Positions 9,411 to 59,235 of a stretch of 64,000 nt of DNA are shown in pieces (the first letter of the stretch is position 1; every line of letters starts with the position of its first letter). Under the pieces are notes generated by a model, which worked only from the letters and a program-made list of their open reading frames with translations, searched no databases and was not told the DNA's origin. The DNA is from Bombyx mori (Eukaryota; Arthropoda; Insecta; Lepidoptera; Bombycidae): assembly GCF_030269925.1 (NCBI RefSeq), contig NC_085107.1, forward strand, positions 15,936,001-16,000,000, written 5' to 3'. Position numbers and translations under genes: made by a program.

Positions 9411-11870
9411 AAAAAAAACTCATACGTATACAAAAGTAGTTTAGCTTATCCATAGCTGAGGACGATATTGTGGCTATGGTCTAGGTCAGTGCAATAGATC
9501 AGCCTAGTACACTTTGTTTCACAACCATCGATGCTACATTATTTAGATCTCAATTTTCTATCTTATTTTTGATTTCTTCTCTTTTAATCATCTTGGTCGA
9601 CTGCTCAGTTACATTGACTACTACAACACGAATCGATTCGTTCGATCGATTCGATTCCCGGTTACTGCTAAGCAGTATCTTAACACTGCACAAAATTCTA
9701 GCTTGTGACTGATGCATCCTTAATAATTTTAAAATTATTATTGTTAAATAAAAAGTCGTCAATGCATGCAGCCTGTGTGCGTTCCATACCGCTGGTTGAG
9801 AAAACCATGACCGAGGCGGGGAAGTGAAGGCTGTTGCATCATAAAAATTAATTTGGTACCCCACAAGAATTACCGCTATTTTTAAGTATGTAGCTGATCG
9901 AGTTATCATTTACCTAACCATCTATTATGAAGAAACGAGGGTTGTATTACATTCGTATTGCCCTATTTCTCTGTGGATAGTAAATTCGTACCTTAAGCAC
10001 ATTTTTATATCGCTTATTTCAGCCTAGCTTCATTTCGTACTGTATGCGGAGGGTGTTAAATAACAAAAGATTTCGACATTTTTCGGCACAAACTAAACAT
10101 AAAAAATGCTCTTCCTCTTGAAATTTAAAAATCAAATTTCAAATCAAAGTGAACAGGGAAATGAACCACTGAAATAAAAGGCTATTTATTCTGTTCTACT
10201 GAAACTTTATTGAATATTAATTAATATAAATTGATTAAATATGCTTAAAGATTAAAAATGATATACATAGATATTCTTGAACATTACAAAACAGAAAAGC
10301 AATTACTAACATTAATTATCAATTTGGGTAAGCGATTTAACAACACAAATACCATAGAGACATACTGTAATAATGTTTTTTTTTTTAAAAACAAAATAAA
10401 TATAGGCATATGTTAAAGTTATGGTATGATTAAATGTAGGCCGATAATGATTAACAGAACCAGGAACGTAAACATCTCAATTTGTTTCGAAATCAGAAAA
10501 TGTTATTTTTAAATATGAAGCTATATTATAATGGAACAAAATTATTGGAGTATATTAAAATTGTAAAATTTTAAGCATGATAATGCATATTATTATATAC
10601 ATAACTTATTGAGTGGATGCGCTCACGCGACTTCAAAAGTTTCCCGGAGCCCGTGGTTATCATAAAACGTGAATGCATCCACCCAATCTAATTCGAAGCC
10701 TATTGCATTTTTCATAAAACTATTAGATATGCAAAACTAGCTACTTTGGTATGAAACCGTCTCATTGTAAAAAATATATCATTATTTGGAAATTTTTTAA
10801 GATTTTGTAGACTGCCTTGCTGTTCTTTCGAAGGTATTTCATAATTTTACACGGAACTTGAGTTCTTTGATTTCTTTTACTATTCGCGTCTCGGTCAGTC
10901 GTGTTTTTCTAAACCGTATTATTAGGTACTGTGTGCAATATTTACGAATGATTCGTTCAAATTAAATGTGAAAACTTATGATCAACGTTTGCTTAACTAA
11001 ATAATTATTTTGTTTATTATGTAATTTGGGTAATATTTTCATTGAAAAACGAAAAAAGCTAAAAGTTTTTTATTTATTTATTTTGCATGAATCGTTTTTG
11101 GAGTCTTCTTTTTTCTTAAGTCAAGCCAAATTCCCAGTTGGTCTGATAGAGATTTCGGAAGTTTTTCGGTGTGAGTGTTCAGTTATTTTCCGTTAGTTCG
11201 GCTAGCGGCTTTGATATGCCTACGCAAATCAGCTCCGAGCGTTTCATTTCTTTATTGTATCAAGTTGTTATAAATTTAATAATAAGAACGATTTCATACC
11301 ACTCACATACACCAAATTATACTAGCTTATATGAAATAGAATAAGTGTTTCTTATTAGAAACTTAGATAAATAGAGACATTTAATTTAAATATATGTATA
11401 CTACGTCAAAACTTACGACTTCATTAAATGTGTCGATTTCATTCTAAATTTACGAGTTTTAATAATATGTATGATTAAGAGTATAAACGTCTGATTACGA
11501 TGTTACTACAATAAGTGTGGTTATGAATAATTTTAATATATATTAATAATTATAAGTTATTATAATAAATTTTATGTTATAATATTTTTAATACTAACAC
11601 CGATAAATACGTTTCCTAATGATAGCAGAATTCAAATTTACTGTTGAGTAAGTGAGCGTGGAGATAAAGTATTGAAAAAGAAGATGAGAATTTGTCTATG
11701 CAGTATATATGCTTAAAGCTGGACAGGAATTATATATACTAGGGTTGAAACGATTCTAAAGAACTCAATGGTTTTAAAACTAAGTATCCACTAGAAGCAG
11801 CCTCGCTTAAACGGACCATAGTCTGAGCCGTGCGCTTAGTGGAGATGGACATGGCGTCTCAGGTAAGTTT

Positions 11871-12099
11871 TTACTGGTGGTAGAACCTCTTGTGAGTCCG
11901 CACCGGTACCACAATCCCGCCTATTTCTGCCGTGAAGCAGTAATGCGTTTCGGCTTGAAGGGTGGGGCAGCTGTTGTAACTATGCTGAGACCTTGGATCT
12001 CAGCATGGCGCATTTACGTTGTAAATGTCTATTCGCTCCAGTAACCATTTAGCACCGGATGGGCTGTGAGCTCGTCCACCCATCAAGGAATAAAAAAAA
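11871..12099 (+). repeat. Silkworm SINE (Bm1-type) tail, diverged copy
   Basis: It begins ACTGGTGGTAGAACCTCTTG and ends CTCGTCCACCCATCAAGG with a short poly(A). It shares the whole body (GCAGTAATGCGTTTCGG, GTGGGGCAGCTGTTGTAACT) with copies at 29425, 45885, 46187 (reverse), 49047, 62480 and 63539 (reverse). The tRNA-like head is missing. The family name is from memory; the tail may derive from a partner LINE. Confidence 0.75.
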
Positions 12100-13965
12100 G
12101 GTCATAGCTCCCAATGAAAATTGATAACGATACTCCGGCTAAGTCAATAAAAGCGCGATCTATTGCGATATAGCTCTTTTATCTTGCATCGATAATTTCC
12201 CTTTTTTTGGTGTATTCCGTTAATAGAATTGATGACTATTAAAGAAGCAGCTATTTTACGCGCGTCTGGTCTTATCGCGCTTTTGCTGTAAGCCTAATCG
12301 CGTCGCATCACTATAAATCGCAACATGTCTCGACCCTCTGCCTGGATGTGAGCAGTCTTAATGAGCTTCAAGTAGATGCTGCTCAAGTGGATATAGACGT
12401 TAAGAACTATTTCCAAATAACGGAGGTTCCCAAGAACGATAGTTCAATTTATGCCAGACAGACGGACTAAATAAACTTCATTAAATTCAGAAACCTTAGA
12501 AACAAAACACGAAAAAATATTTCTGAACGCTCCGAGTGAAAAAGTTTGTATGTAAATTATATTCTTGAAATTGATTAATTAATCATATCAATCAAACGTT
12601 GGTTAAAAAAGTTTAATATAAATTACATTACGTTGATTGAAAAATTATTGACAGTAATTTTTAAGCATTATTAAAGAATGTATGATTTGATTCGGGTATA
12701 TGTACCTAATGGTTAAACAATTATCAAGCAATTCTTACATACAACAGAAGAGCCCGTTTATATTGTAGTATTACGAACAAGTATATAGAAAGAGGAGTCT
12801 TGATGGTAATTAAAATGGTATGGTCTACCTTCAAAGATGCCGCTATGAAAATGTCTGAAAATATCCTACTGTTTGCGCCTTGTAGATCAAATCGAAACCT
12901 TCAGCACTCACCGCATATCAAACGTTATTATATTGTATGCAGATATAATATGGTTAATTGTTAATTATATCATATATTATTATAATAATTAAGAATAACA
13001 GTTCTTTATTTATTTATACAAAGGTATGATTGGATAGGTAATTGAAAAGTAGGATCAAGATAGATACTGACGAGTTCATAATTTCAACTTGTAAATAATC
13101 GTGACCAGACCTGCCACTTGTAGCCTGTAGAGGAAGGATCAAGACTGTATTAAAAAATACACAAATGATTTTCGAACCTGTCGATGAGTCAGCATTGGTT
13201 CCAAGAAGTTTATTATTAATATTTATAAAAGTTTAATAAATATTAATACTAAAGCTAAAAGTGAAGTTGTTATATCTTATTTAAATACCGTAGAGCAGTT
13301 GGATTATTCTTGTGAGATACACGAACCATAAAGTGATTGTGATTCTGATTGTCACAGCAAAAATAATGATTGCCTTTAGGTATAGTATATATTTGGTTAC
13401 TTTTTTTTTTGCTAGACTGTCTACTCGATTAGATTCATTAAGAAAATATGATGTCAGACTAGATATGTAAGTAAATTAACTTAAATTACAACATATATAG
13501 GTATAAGTATATAATATAATATTCATATATTAAAGAATTAATATATTGTTCTTATTGAACACCTATATAACTATGTCTTTTTCCTAAATACACCAAAAGC
13601 GTCTATGATAACAACATACGCTTAGAGGCTCAAAATTCCCGTTGAAAGGGCAGCCACCGTAACAAGAAGCACAATCTAAACATAAAGGTAATTACATCCT
13701 TTAGGGTGTTTCTTGTAAGTTTTCGTCATTCGGTGTTGGCTTCAACTAACGAACCGTATCTACGAAACTCTTATGTCGTGATAGATTAAATATACCATTG
13801 GTTAAAAGCAGTTAATAATTTTTTGTAACGAATACTGACAACTCCTACGTTTACGAAAAGAGAATCATTTATTAACATAATTGTTAAAAGTATCTTGACT
13901 TTATACATATATATCCAGCTAGTCGTACAAAGTGTGTACATACAATGGTTAAACGATGTATTATT

Positions 13966-14092
13966 TATTGCCTCCTCAGGCTGTCGAGCATGGCACCTGA
14001 TAGAAATTGGTTAATGTTGCTCATAGACATCTGCAATACTAGAGGCATAGGCAAGTCACTGCCTAATAGCTGCGTGACCGGCGTGGCCATTT
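13966..14092 (-). repeat. Degenerate LINE 3'-end fragment
   Basis: It resembles, with many changes, the 3' end of the Jockey-like LINE at 53535-53660: TTATTGCC, GAGCAT, CACCTGAT, CATAGACATCTGCAAT and GCAAGTCACTGCCTA follow one another in the same order. A similar relic is at 30278-30369. The fragment is non-coding and old. Confidence 0.45.
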
Positions 14093-14787
14093 TAAGAGTA
14101 ATTTAGCTTACAAGAACAGCTTATTTGTATTACACTTGATAATCTGATCTTGAATGTATCTCCGACTATTTGAAAGAGGCGGTTCCCGTTAATTTTCTTT
14201 AATTTTTAAAACGATGTGACGATCTTTATGTGATGCTATAAACTGATTGTACATATGTATACAGATTTGGAAGCCAGTTTCCCAAAAGTCAAGCAAAACA
14301 AGATAGTGTAGGTTTTCACTACACTAAGACTTGTATTGTAACATATCGCAGCGTTGCAAGTCAAACAGAAAGTACATTGAAGAAACATTAAATGAAATTT
14401 TGTAATATTAAATGTGATTTGAAGCTATTTATATTTTTTGCAACACTAATAATTGTTGATAGTGTAAGAATCATTTCAGATATACTCGTACATGTCATCT
14501 ACGTCTAACAACAGTGTAGCTGTTATTATATAGGGGTTTTTTTAAACCCTCGAAAACCTCTTTATATTATAGTCAAACAGTGCGTACATTAATGCTTGTA
14601 CTATGAATATAATTATGAGAGAATGCTTTCATAATATCCCGTCAATGCGTCAATCTTGTAATTTTACTAATGGTTATTTATAACAAGACTATTGTTGGTT
14701 AAAACACATTTTTTATAAATAAAGGTTGACTACGAATCCGAAATGTGCCTCTGCATGAATCGAGGTATTGATTCAATTGAAAATCAT

Positions 14788-52490
<37,703 letters not shown>

Positions 52491-53534
52491 CTGAACAAAA
52501 ACAAATGTTATATGTGAATGTTTTAATAGGTATTTGTCGTGAATGTGATCCGATTGGGCTAATGTGTCGAAATCAGTTAAAAGTTAAAATTATCATTTCG
52601 ACTTGGAGAAAAAGGAGCGAGCTGGATAACGGAAAAAAATAAATGAAAATGAAGAATTTGGAGATATGATGCTTTTATCGCTGTACCGTACTGTGTTTGC
52701 GCACTATATTGCTCTCTCTGATTATTATACCCACTGGGTTTCTCGCCGGATCTTTTCAGTGGGTCACTCGTGAATTCGAATTACAGATTTCTGTATCTCA
52801 AGGGCCAGTTTAAGTTCAATATCCTAGCAATTAATAATTTCATGCCTTATTTACATTGGTAAATGTACAAATTTGTTAGTCACATTCGGGGTTTTAAGTC
52901 CCCCTAACTTCTCTTCTCTTATTTCTGCTAAATAGCATCTGTATGTTTTTTATTTCTAACAAAAAGTAGCCTTTATTTCAATCAAACTGAGCGCTTTGCA
53001 TTGAGTTTCACTAACGAATAAATGAGATGCGATTTTTAAATTTTTTTAATAAAATCTTAATATTTGTTATTGTTCTGTCCGTCTCTATATTAATGACTCC
53101 TCCTAAAGGGCTGTGTTCCAGTAAATCCGAGCATTGTTTAGATTCAAAACTCTATATTATATATTTTTTTTTCTCTCGTTGATTTTATATTGTTAGAGCT
53201 TATTCAAATAAGTTCGTAATTTTTAGATAGGAGACTTACGTACAGGATGTGTGTCGGCTTCGCTAGTGATCCAGTAAAACCCCGCCACCCAGCAGTTATT
53301 CGTTCCAGCTTAAAGAGCGGGAGAGTCTTTGTACAATACAAAAAAATCGACTTCCCATCTCAAGGTGGGCGGGGCTTCCGTCTTGTGACATATGGGTTCT
53401 GATAGTCATTTAACATTAGGCTTGGCGTTTGTTCGGTCACCATTCATGTTTACTTAGAACTAGAAATCGAGAACAGTACAACCATTTTTCTCAGCAAGTG
53501 GATCCAATTCATCATATCATACAGTGAGCCTAGG
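52491..53534. other. Upstream ferlin intron, proximal part
   Basis: No exon was found. A family B fragment (52731-52830) and a strongly diverged SINE-tail relic (53356-53450, with CATCTCAAGGTGGGCGGGGC) are the only recognisable parts before the LINE poly(T). Confidence 0.55.
52731..52830 (-). repeat. Dispersed repeat family B, degenerate fragment
   Basis: CCACTGGGTTTCTCGCCGGA and TCTTTTCAGTGGGTCACTCG match the start of the 9219-9410 copy; the rest decays quickly (AGGGCCAGTTTAAG). Confidence 0.5.
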
Positions 53535-53596
53535 TTTTTTTTTTTTTTATTGCCCTTGTAGGCATACGAGCATACGGCCCACCTGATGGTGAGTGG

Positions 53597-54771
53597 TTAC
53601 CGTCGCCCATGGACTTCAGCAATGCCAGGGGCAGAGCCAAGCCGCTGCCTACCGTTTAATACTCTCCACAAGCCTCGTTTGAAGAAGGACATGTCATAGC
53701 GCTCGGGAAACACCGTGGAGGGGAGCTCATTCCATAGCCGGATGGTACGTGCCAAAAAAGACCTCTGGAAACGCACTGTGGATGACCGCAGTGGCTCCAG
53801 GTAGTATGGATGAACTCTACTCCGGTGGCGGGCGGTGCGATGGTAAAAACGAGATGCCGGTATCATCTCGAACAATTCCTCAGAGCACTCCCCATGGAAC
53901 ATACGGTACAAAATACAGAGGGAACCGAAGTCCCTCCGCAGACCCAGAGGCTCCAAACGATCCGTGAGAATGGGATTATCGACAATCCGAACGGCCCTCC
54001 TCTGTATGGAGTCAAATGGAAGAAGCTGGTATTTGGGAGCCCCGGCCCATAGATGGGAGCAGTACTCCACGCGAGGCCGGACTTGTGCTTTATAAAGCAA
54101 AAGCCTTTGTCCAGGCGTGAAGTATCGCTTCGCTCTGTTGAGGACTCCCAGCATTTTGGACGCCAACTTGGCTTTGCCTTCCAAATGACTCCGAAACTGG
54201 ACATCGCTCGAAATGTCGACCCCAAGTATCCCAATACTCTCGGAAGGTTGCAGGGATACTCCTTGGAATTGCAGCGCCATGACAAAGGGGTCCTTCTTCG
54301 CAGTGAACGCGCAAACTTGTGTCTTTAACGGGTTGAATTGAACCAAGTTCAATTCACCCCATTTGGAGACTCGCCCCAGAGAGTTCTCCACTTCAAACAC
54401 AAGTTTTGATCGTCTCTCTTGCACCACGCTTCGAGAGAGACTCTGATGGCCGATATATCGCGCATCCCCCGTGCTGTCATCCGCATAGCAATGCATGCCA
54501 TCAATAGACAGCATGTCATTGATATACAGGATGAAAAGCGTGGGGGAGAGCACCGAACCTTGTGGAACGCCAGCGTTAATGGTCATAGTATCAGAACAAT
54601 CACCGTCTACAACGACCGTGATGTTCCGCCCATCCAAAAAGCTAGCGATCCACTTGCAGAGACCCTCGGGGATTCCGTAAGATGGTAACTTCGACAGAAG
54701 TGCCCTATGCCAGACCCTGTCGAAGGCGATATCCAGGCTCACAGCAAGAGCCTCGGCCTTGCTCTCCAAAA
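53597..54771 (-). pseudogene. LINE ORF2, C-terminal half (reverse-transcriptase palm and thumb)
   Basis: 390 residues remain open from the copia junction to the stop. RT motifs: SLDIAFDRVWHRALLSKL (motif A; the usual KA after DIA is missing, a two-residue loss), NAGVPQGSVLSPTLFILYIN, the catalytic CYADDSTGD, and GILGVDISSD. The C-terminal part (RVEYCSHLWAGAP, SIQRRAVRIV) is typical of insect Jockey-like elements. It is severed from its N-terminal half by the copia element, so no full-length enzyme can be made. Confidence 0.85.
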
Positions 54772-54941
54772 TGTTGGAATATTTGTTAAAGAATAGTTTG
54801 TAACACTAGTCTGTGGAACATGAATCTGTGTAATCTACACTGCTCTATGGTAACAAAATAAAAAGTACTCCGTGATGGCTGATTAAAACAATTCTTTTTA
54901 TTTCTCTGATCGATCGCTATAACGCTGCATAAAACTCAACA
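54772..54941 (+). repeat. 5' LTR of the copia element
   Basis: 170 bp with the inverted termini TGTTG / CAACA. It includes an AATAAAAAGTACTCC poly(A)-signal-like stretch about 65 bp before its end. It is identical base for base with the 3' LTR by eye. Confidence 0.93.
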
Positions 54942-54956
54942 GGTTATGGGCCCAGA
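54942..54956 (+). promoter_or_regulatory. Copia primer-binding site
   Basis: GGTTATGGGCCCAGA directly follows the LTR. It is complementary to the anticodon-arm region of initiator methionine tRNA, the half-tRNA primer known for Drosophila copia and relatives. Confidence 0.75.
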
Positions 54957-55082
54957 GTACCCAAAGTGCCTAGAAATTTCGCAAGGTGAGAAAAGTAGTA
55001 CAAGTTGGAATATAATGTAAAAATAATAGTGTCCATTGTTCGAAATATTTTGTAAAAAACAAAAAACAAAAAAAAAAAAAAA

Positions 55083-57578
55083 ATGGCGTCAACAGTTCCA
55101 GTAACAAACGCCATAAATTATTACCCACAACTTAACGTGGAAAATTACAATAGCTGGAAGTTTCGACTGAGATGTCTATTAGACGAAAAATCTTTGTTAG
55201 AGGTAGCGTCAAGTGGCGTTATAGAATTAAAACAAAAAACTGCTGATGCGGCTGCAAAAGCCTTAATAGTAAAATGTGTACCCGATAAGTACTTGGACAT
55301 CATAAAAGATGCAACAACTAGCTACACAATGTTAGCCAGTCTGGATAAAGTTTTTGAGAGAAAAGGTATTTTCACTAAATTACACTTGCGAAGAAAGTTA
55401 TTGTCTCTTAAGCTGAGGGATGATAAATTGGAAGACTATTTCATGAGATTTGAAAGTCTGATTAGAGAAATAGAAAATATTGATAAAAAGATGGATGAAG
55501 AAGTTAAAATATGTTATTTGCTGACGGGTATGTCGGAAAAGTACAACACAGTGATAACTGCTATTGAAACAATGTCTGCAGATAAAATTGACATGGAGTT
55601 TGTCAAGGCTCGGTTATTGGACGAAGAACTCAAACTGAATAATAAAGGTGAAGAGTATAATGATACAAAGAATGATGTAAGTTTTACTGCCTCAAGTGTA
55701 GAATGTTATCGTTGCCACAAAAAGGGCCATTTTGCACGTGAATGTAGAAGCAGAGGTCGTGGCTATTCAAGGAGAAACATTAATAATAAAGGTATATGTG
55801 GTAAAAACAGAACTGGAGAACAAAATAATATGACAGAAAGCATCCCAGAGAATAAATATAATTTTCTAGCAATAACGGAGTGTAATCTAAGTAGAGAAGA
55901 CAAATTTATAGAATTTATAATAGATTCAGGAGCTACAGAAAATCTTATCAAGGAAGAATTAGAGAAATACATGTATGAAATTAAAAAACTACCAGATAAA
56001 ATAAAAATTAAGATTGCAAATGGAGAAATATTAGAGGCTGACAAGAAAGGAAAGATAACCATAAGAGATAAAAATAATAATACTATAAATATAGAAGCGT
56101 TAATGGTCCCAGGGATTTATCATAATATAATATCTGTAAGAAACTTAAATATGAAAGGAAATAAAGTTGTTTTTACAAAATTTGGAGCACAAATAATAAA
56201 TGGAAGAAAAGTCTTAAAATGTTCAGATAGAAATGGTTTATATATAGTACAAGGCGAAATAATACTAATAGAAGAAGCGAACTCAAGTGTACAGCAAGAC
56301 AAAAATATTTGGCACCAACGTCTCGGACACTTAAATAGGAAATCATTAAAAATTATGGGTTTACCTGTGTCTGATGAAACATGTGGTCCTTGCATGAAGG
56401 GAAAATCTACTCGTTTATCATTCTATCCAGTTGACAGGCCAAGAAGTAGAAAAATAGGAGAATTATTGCATACAGATATTGGAGGTCCTGTATCACCAAT
56501 TTCTTATGATGAAAAACAATATTACCAGACCATAACTGATGATTTTTCTCATTTTGTGACTGTTTATCTATTAAAGAATAAATCTGAAGCCACAAGAAAT
56601 TTAATAAATCATATAAAGGAGTTAGAAAGACAAAAGGAAACTAAAGTTAAACGCATAAGATGTGATAATGGTGGAGAGTTCACCGCTGGCTGTTTGAAGC
56701 AATTTTGTATGGAAAATGGAATTATAATAGAGTATAGTCAACCTTACACACCACAACAAAATGGTGTGGCAGAGAGGCTAAACAGAACATTACTAGATAA
56801 GTCAAGAACTTTATTAAGTGAAACTGGATTACCTAAATATTTGTGGTCTGAGGCTATAATGTGTGCAGCATATCAATTGAATCGATGCCCATCAAGATCT
56901 ATAAAGTATAAGATACCAGCTGAAATATACTACGGACTAGAAAATGTTAACTTGAACAAGTTAAAGGTATTTGGTTCTAAAGCATGGTATACGTGTGTCC
57001 CACAGAATAAGAAATTAGATAATAGAGCTGAAGAAGCCATTATGGTTGGCTATGGCAAACAAGGTTATAGATTATGGAATCCAAAAACAACAGAAATAAT
57101 ATTCTGCAGAGATGTCAAGTTTGATGAAAAGTACTATGAACATAAAAACAGTATTAAAAATAACAACTATATTTATTTACCAGAAGAGGACACACAAAAT
57201 GAACTTATGTGCAATGATAAAAATAAAATTGAGGAAGAAAAAGTAATACAGAAAAATGAAGAGACAGACACAAAAAGAACTAGATCAGGAAGGATAATAA
57301 AGCAACCTGATTATCTAAAGAATTTTGGGACGTACACAGCATATTGTTACTTAGTGTGTAATGACCCAGAAAGCTATGAAGAAGCGATAAAAGAAGTTTC
57401 ATGGAAAGAAGCGATACATAAGGAATTAGCAGCACTTGAGAACTTACAAAGCTGGGAAGAGACTAAACTACCGAAAGGAAAATTAGCTATAGACACTAAG
57501 TGGGTTTTTAGAACGAAAGACGATGGCACTAAGAAAGCCAGATTAGTCGCTCGAGGTTTTCAAATAAAAAAATTATGA
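55083..57578 (+). pseudogene. Copia Gag-protease-integrase and start of RT (831 codons)
   Basis: ATG at 55083 follows a poly(A)-rich leader. Gag of the UBN2 type (NYNSWKFRLRCLL, about residues 1-190) is followed by a CCHC zinc knuckle CYRCHKKGHFAREC (about 207-220), the protease motif IDSGATENLI (about 280), the GAG-pre-integrase zinc site WHQRLGHLN..CGPCMKGK (about 415-440), and an integrase with the D-D-35-E triad (HTDIGG about 464, RCDNGGEF about 527, GVAERL about 563). RT starts with SWKEAIHKEL and KWVFRTK. The frame ends at TGA 57576-57578 soon after a run of seven A, while the homologous protein continues in another frame: a single-base frameshift. Confidence 0.9.
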
Positions 57579-57999
57579 GAATGAAATATTCTACAGTCCT
57601 GTAGTAAGAATGTCTACGATAAGAGCATTTTTTGTAAAAGCTATCCAAGAAGGATACAAATTAAGGCAATTGGATATTCCTACAGCCTTTCTCAATGGAT
57701 TTCTTGATAGTGAAGTTTATATAAAAATACCCAAAGGCAAAGAAAACAAAGATGGAATAGTTTTGAGGTTAAAGAGAGCATTGTATGGATTAAAAGAAAG
57801 CCCTAAATGCTGGAACATGAGATTTGATGAATTTGCAAGAAAGAATGGATTGATACAGTCATTACATGATTGTTGTCTATACACAGATAAAAATATATGG
57901 CTTATAATATTTGTAGATGATATTTTATTAATTGGAATGGAAAAGGATACAGAAAAAATTATTAATAAATTGAAGCAAGAATTTAAAGCTAAAGATTAA
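57579..57999 (+). pseudogene. Copia reverse-transcriptase core, separated by frameshift and stop
   Basis: Continuing RT in a shifted frame: YKLRQLDIPTAFLNGFLDSE (catalytic Asp), RALYGLKESPKCWN and FVDDILLIG (the xVDD box). It stops at TAA 57997-57999, a premature stop because the same frame resumes with RT-like sequence (EKYLGMEIKQ) directly afterwards. Confidence 0.88.
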
Positions 58000-58181
58000 G
58001 GACAGATTGAGAAATATCTTGGTATGGAAATTAAACAGGAAGAAAGTAAATTAACGATTAAACAAGAAAAGATAATTGAGAAGATACTAGAAAAATTTGA
58101 TATTGAAAAAAAAATGAAAAAAAAAAAAACAAAAATGAGAAGATTATTGATGTACCATATCGACAACTCATAGGAAGCATA

Positions 58182-58811
58182 ATGTATTTGGCTACTATGT
58201 CCAGACCAGATCTGCAGTTTGCTGTATCATATCTTAGCAGATACCTAGACTGTCCTACTCAACAGACTTGGAAAGCTGGAAAGAGAATTCTGCAATACCT
58301 AAAAGCTACAAAAGACAAGATGTTAGTTTTTCAAAAAAGGAATAATCTAGATGTGTATTTATGTGCATATTCAGACTCTGATTGGGCAGGTGATATTGTT
58401 GATCGCAAAAGTGTCAGTGGGGGTATCATAATGTGTAGTGATAATCCTGTATTTTGGTACTCTAGAAAACAAAGTTGTGTTGCATTATCGACAGCAGAAT
58501 CAGAGTACATTGCTAGTGCTTGTTGTGCTCAAGAGTTAGTGTATTTGAAAGGTGTACTGTGTGATTTTGGATATGAATGTAAATTGACTTTATTTATGGA
58601 TAATAAGGGAGCAATATGTTTAGCGAAGTCAAATGAAAACTCTAAAAGGAGTAAGCATATTGATATAAGGATGCACTATATTAAGGACTTGGTGAGGAAT
58701 AATGTATTAGATATTGAATATGTGTCATCTGATAAAAATATTGCTGATATTTGTACAAAATCTTTATGCAAAGAAAAGTTTGTATTTTTTAGAAGTTTGT
58801 TACTAAAGTAA
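58182..58811 (+). pseudogene. Copia RT connection and RNase H (209 codons)
   Basis: The frame opens after a second shift in the A-rich stretch 58105-58132 (runs of 9 and 13 A broken only by TG). YLATMSRPDLQFAVSYLSRY is the end of RT; YSDSDWAGDIVDRKSVSGG, ALSTAESEYIA and FMDNKGAICLAKSN..KHIDI are RNase H motifs with the acidic residues present. The natural element stop is at 58809-58811. Confidence 0.88.
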
Positions 58812-59065
58812 TGAAAGATATTTGAAACGTAAACATTAATGTGTAGATTAATATTAGATAAGATACATTGTTAAAGTTCTTTAATTTGCAATGTATGTGT
58901 AACTTGGTTGTACTGGATGATTATTTCAAGTATATAATTGTTAAATAAGCTGTAAGTGAGACAGCAGTATTAATATTGTTTTATGTTGTCCGATGGCAAG
59001 TTTATACATTTATAATTTTAGTTAAATAAGATTTGAGTTTAAAGAAACTTGTCATCGAAGGGGGG

Positions 59066-59235
59066 TGTTGGAATATTTGTTAAAGAATAGTTTGTAACAC
59101 TAGTCTGTGGAACATGAATCTGTGTAATCTACACTGCTCTATGGTAACAAAATAAAAAGTACTCCGTGATGGCTGATTAAAACAATTCTTTTTATTTCTC
59201 TGATCGATCGCTATAACGCTGCATAAAACTCAACA
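59066..59235 (+). repeat. 3' LTR of the copia element
   Basis: Identical to 54772-54941. It is preceded by the polypurine tract GAAGGGGGG (59057-59065). Confidence 0.93.

Larger units (their letters stand above)
9411..14787. other. Intergenic region between basic-protein gene B and the ferlin 3' end
   Basis: I see no gene here. A 119-codon minus-strand frame at 9550-9909 has no recognisable domain and was rejected. The region contains a SINE-tail copy (11871-12099), a degenerate LINE 3' fragment (13966-14092) and AT-rich unique-looking DNA. The ferlin 3' UTR must occupy some of the part just below 14788, but I cannot choose a poly(A) site. Confidence 0.5.
54772..59235 (+). mobile_element. 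Ty1/copia LTR retrotransposon, 4.46 kb, young but with broken pol
   Basis: The element has two 170-bp LTRs (54772-54941 and 59066-59235) that are identical as far as I can read, beginning TGTTGG and ending CAACA. A primer-binding site follows the 5' LTR, and a purine tract precedes the 3' LTR. The interior codes for Gag, protease, integrase, reverse transcriptase and RNase H in copia order. The frame is interrupted near 57574, at 57997-57999 and around 58105-58130. The flanks (CCAAAA left, GGCTTC right) show no 5-bp duplication. It is inserted in the LINE ORF in the opposite orientation. Confidence 0.92.

Noticed and set aside
9550..9909. 119-codon minus-strand frame
   Set aside because: No domain or family likeness, AT-rich and biased composition, no sign of splice sites or a paralogue. 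Treated as chance.
53749..54688. Several + strand frames of 60-90 codons
   Set aside because: Antisense shadows of the LINE reverse transcriptase.
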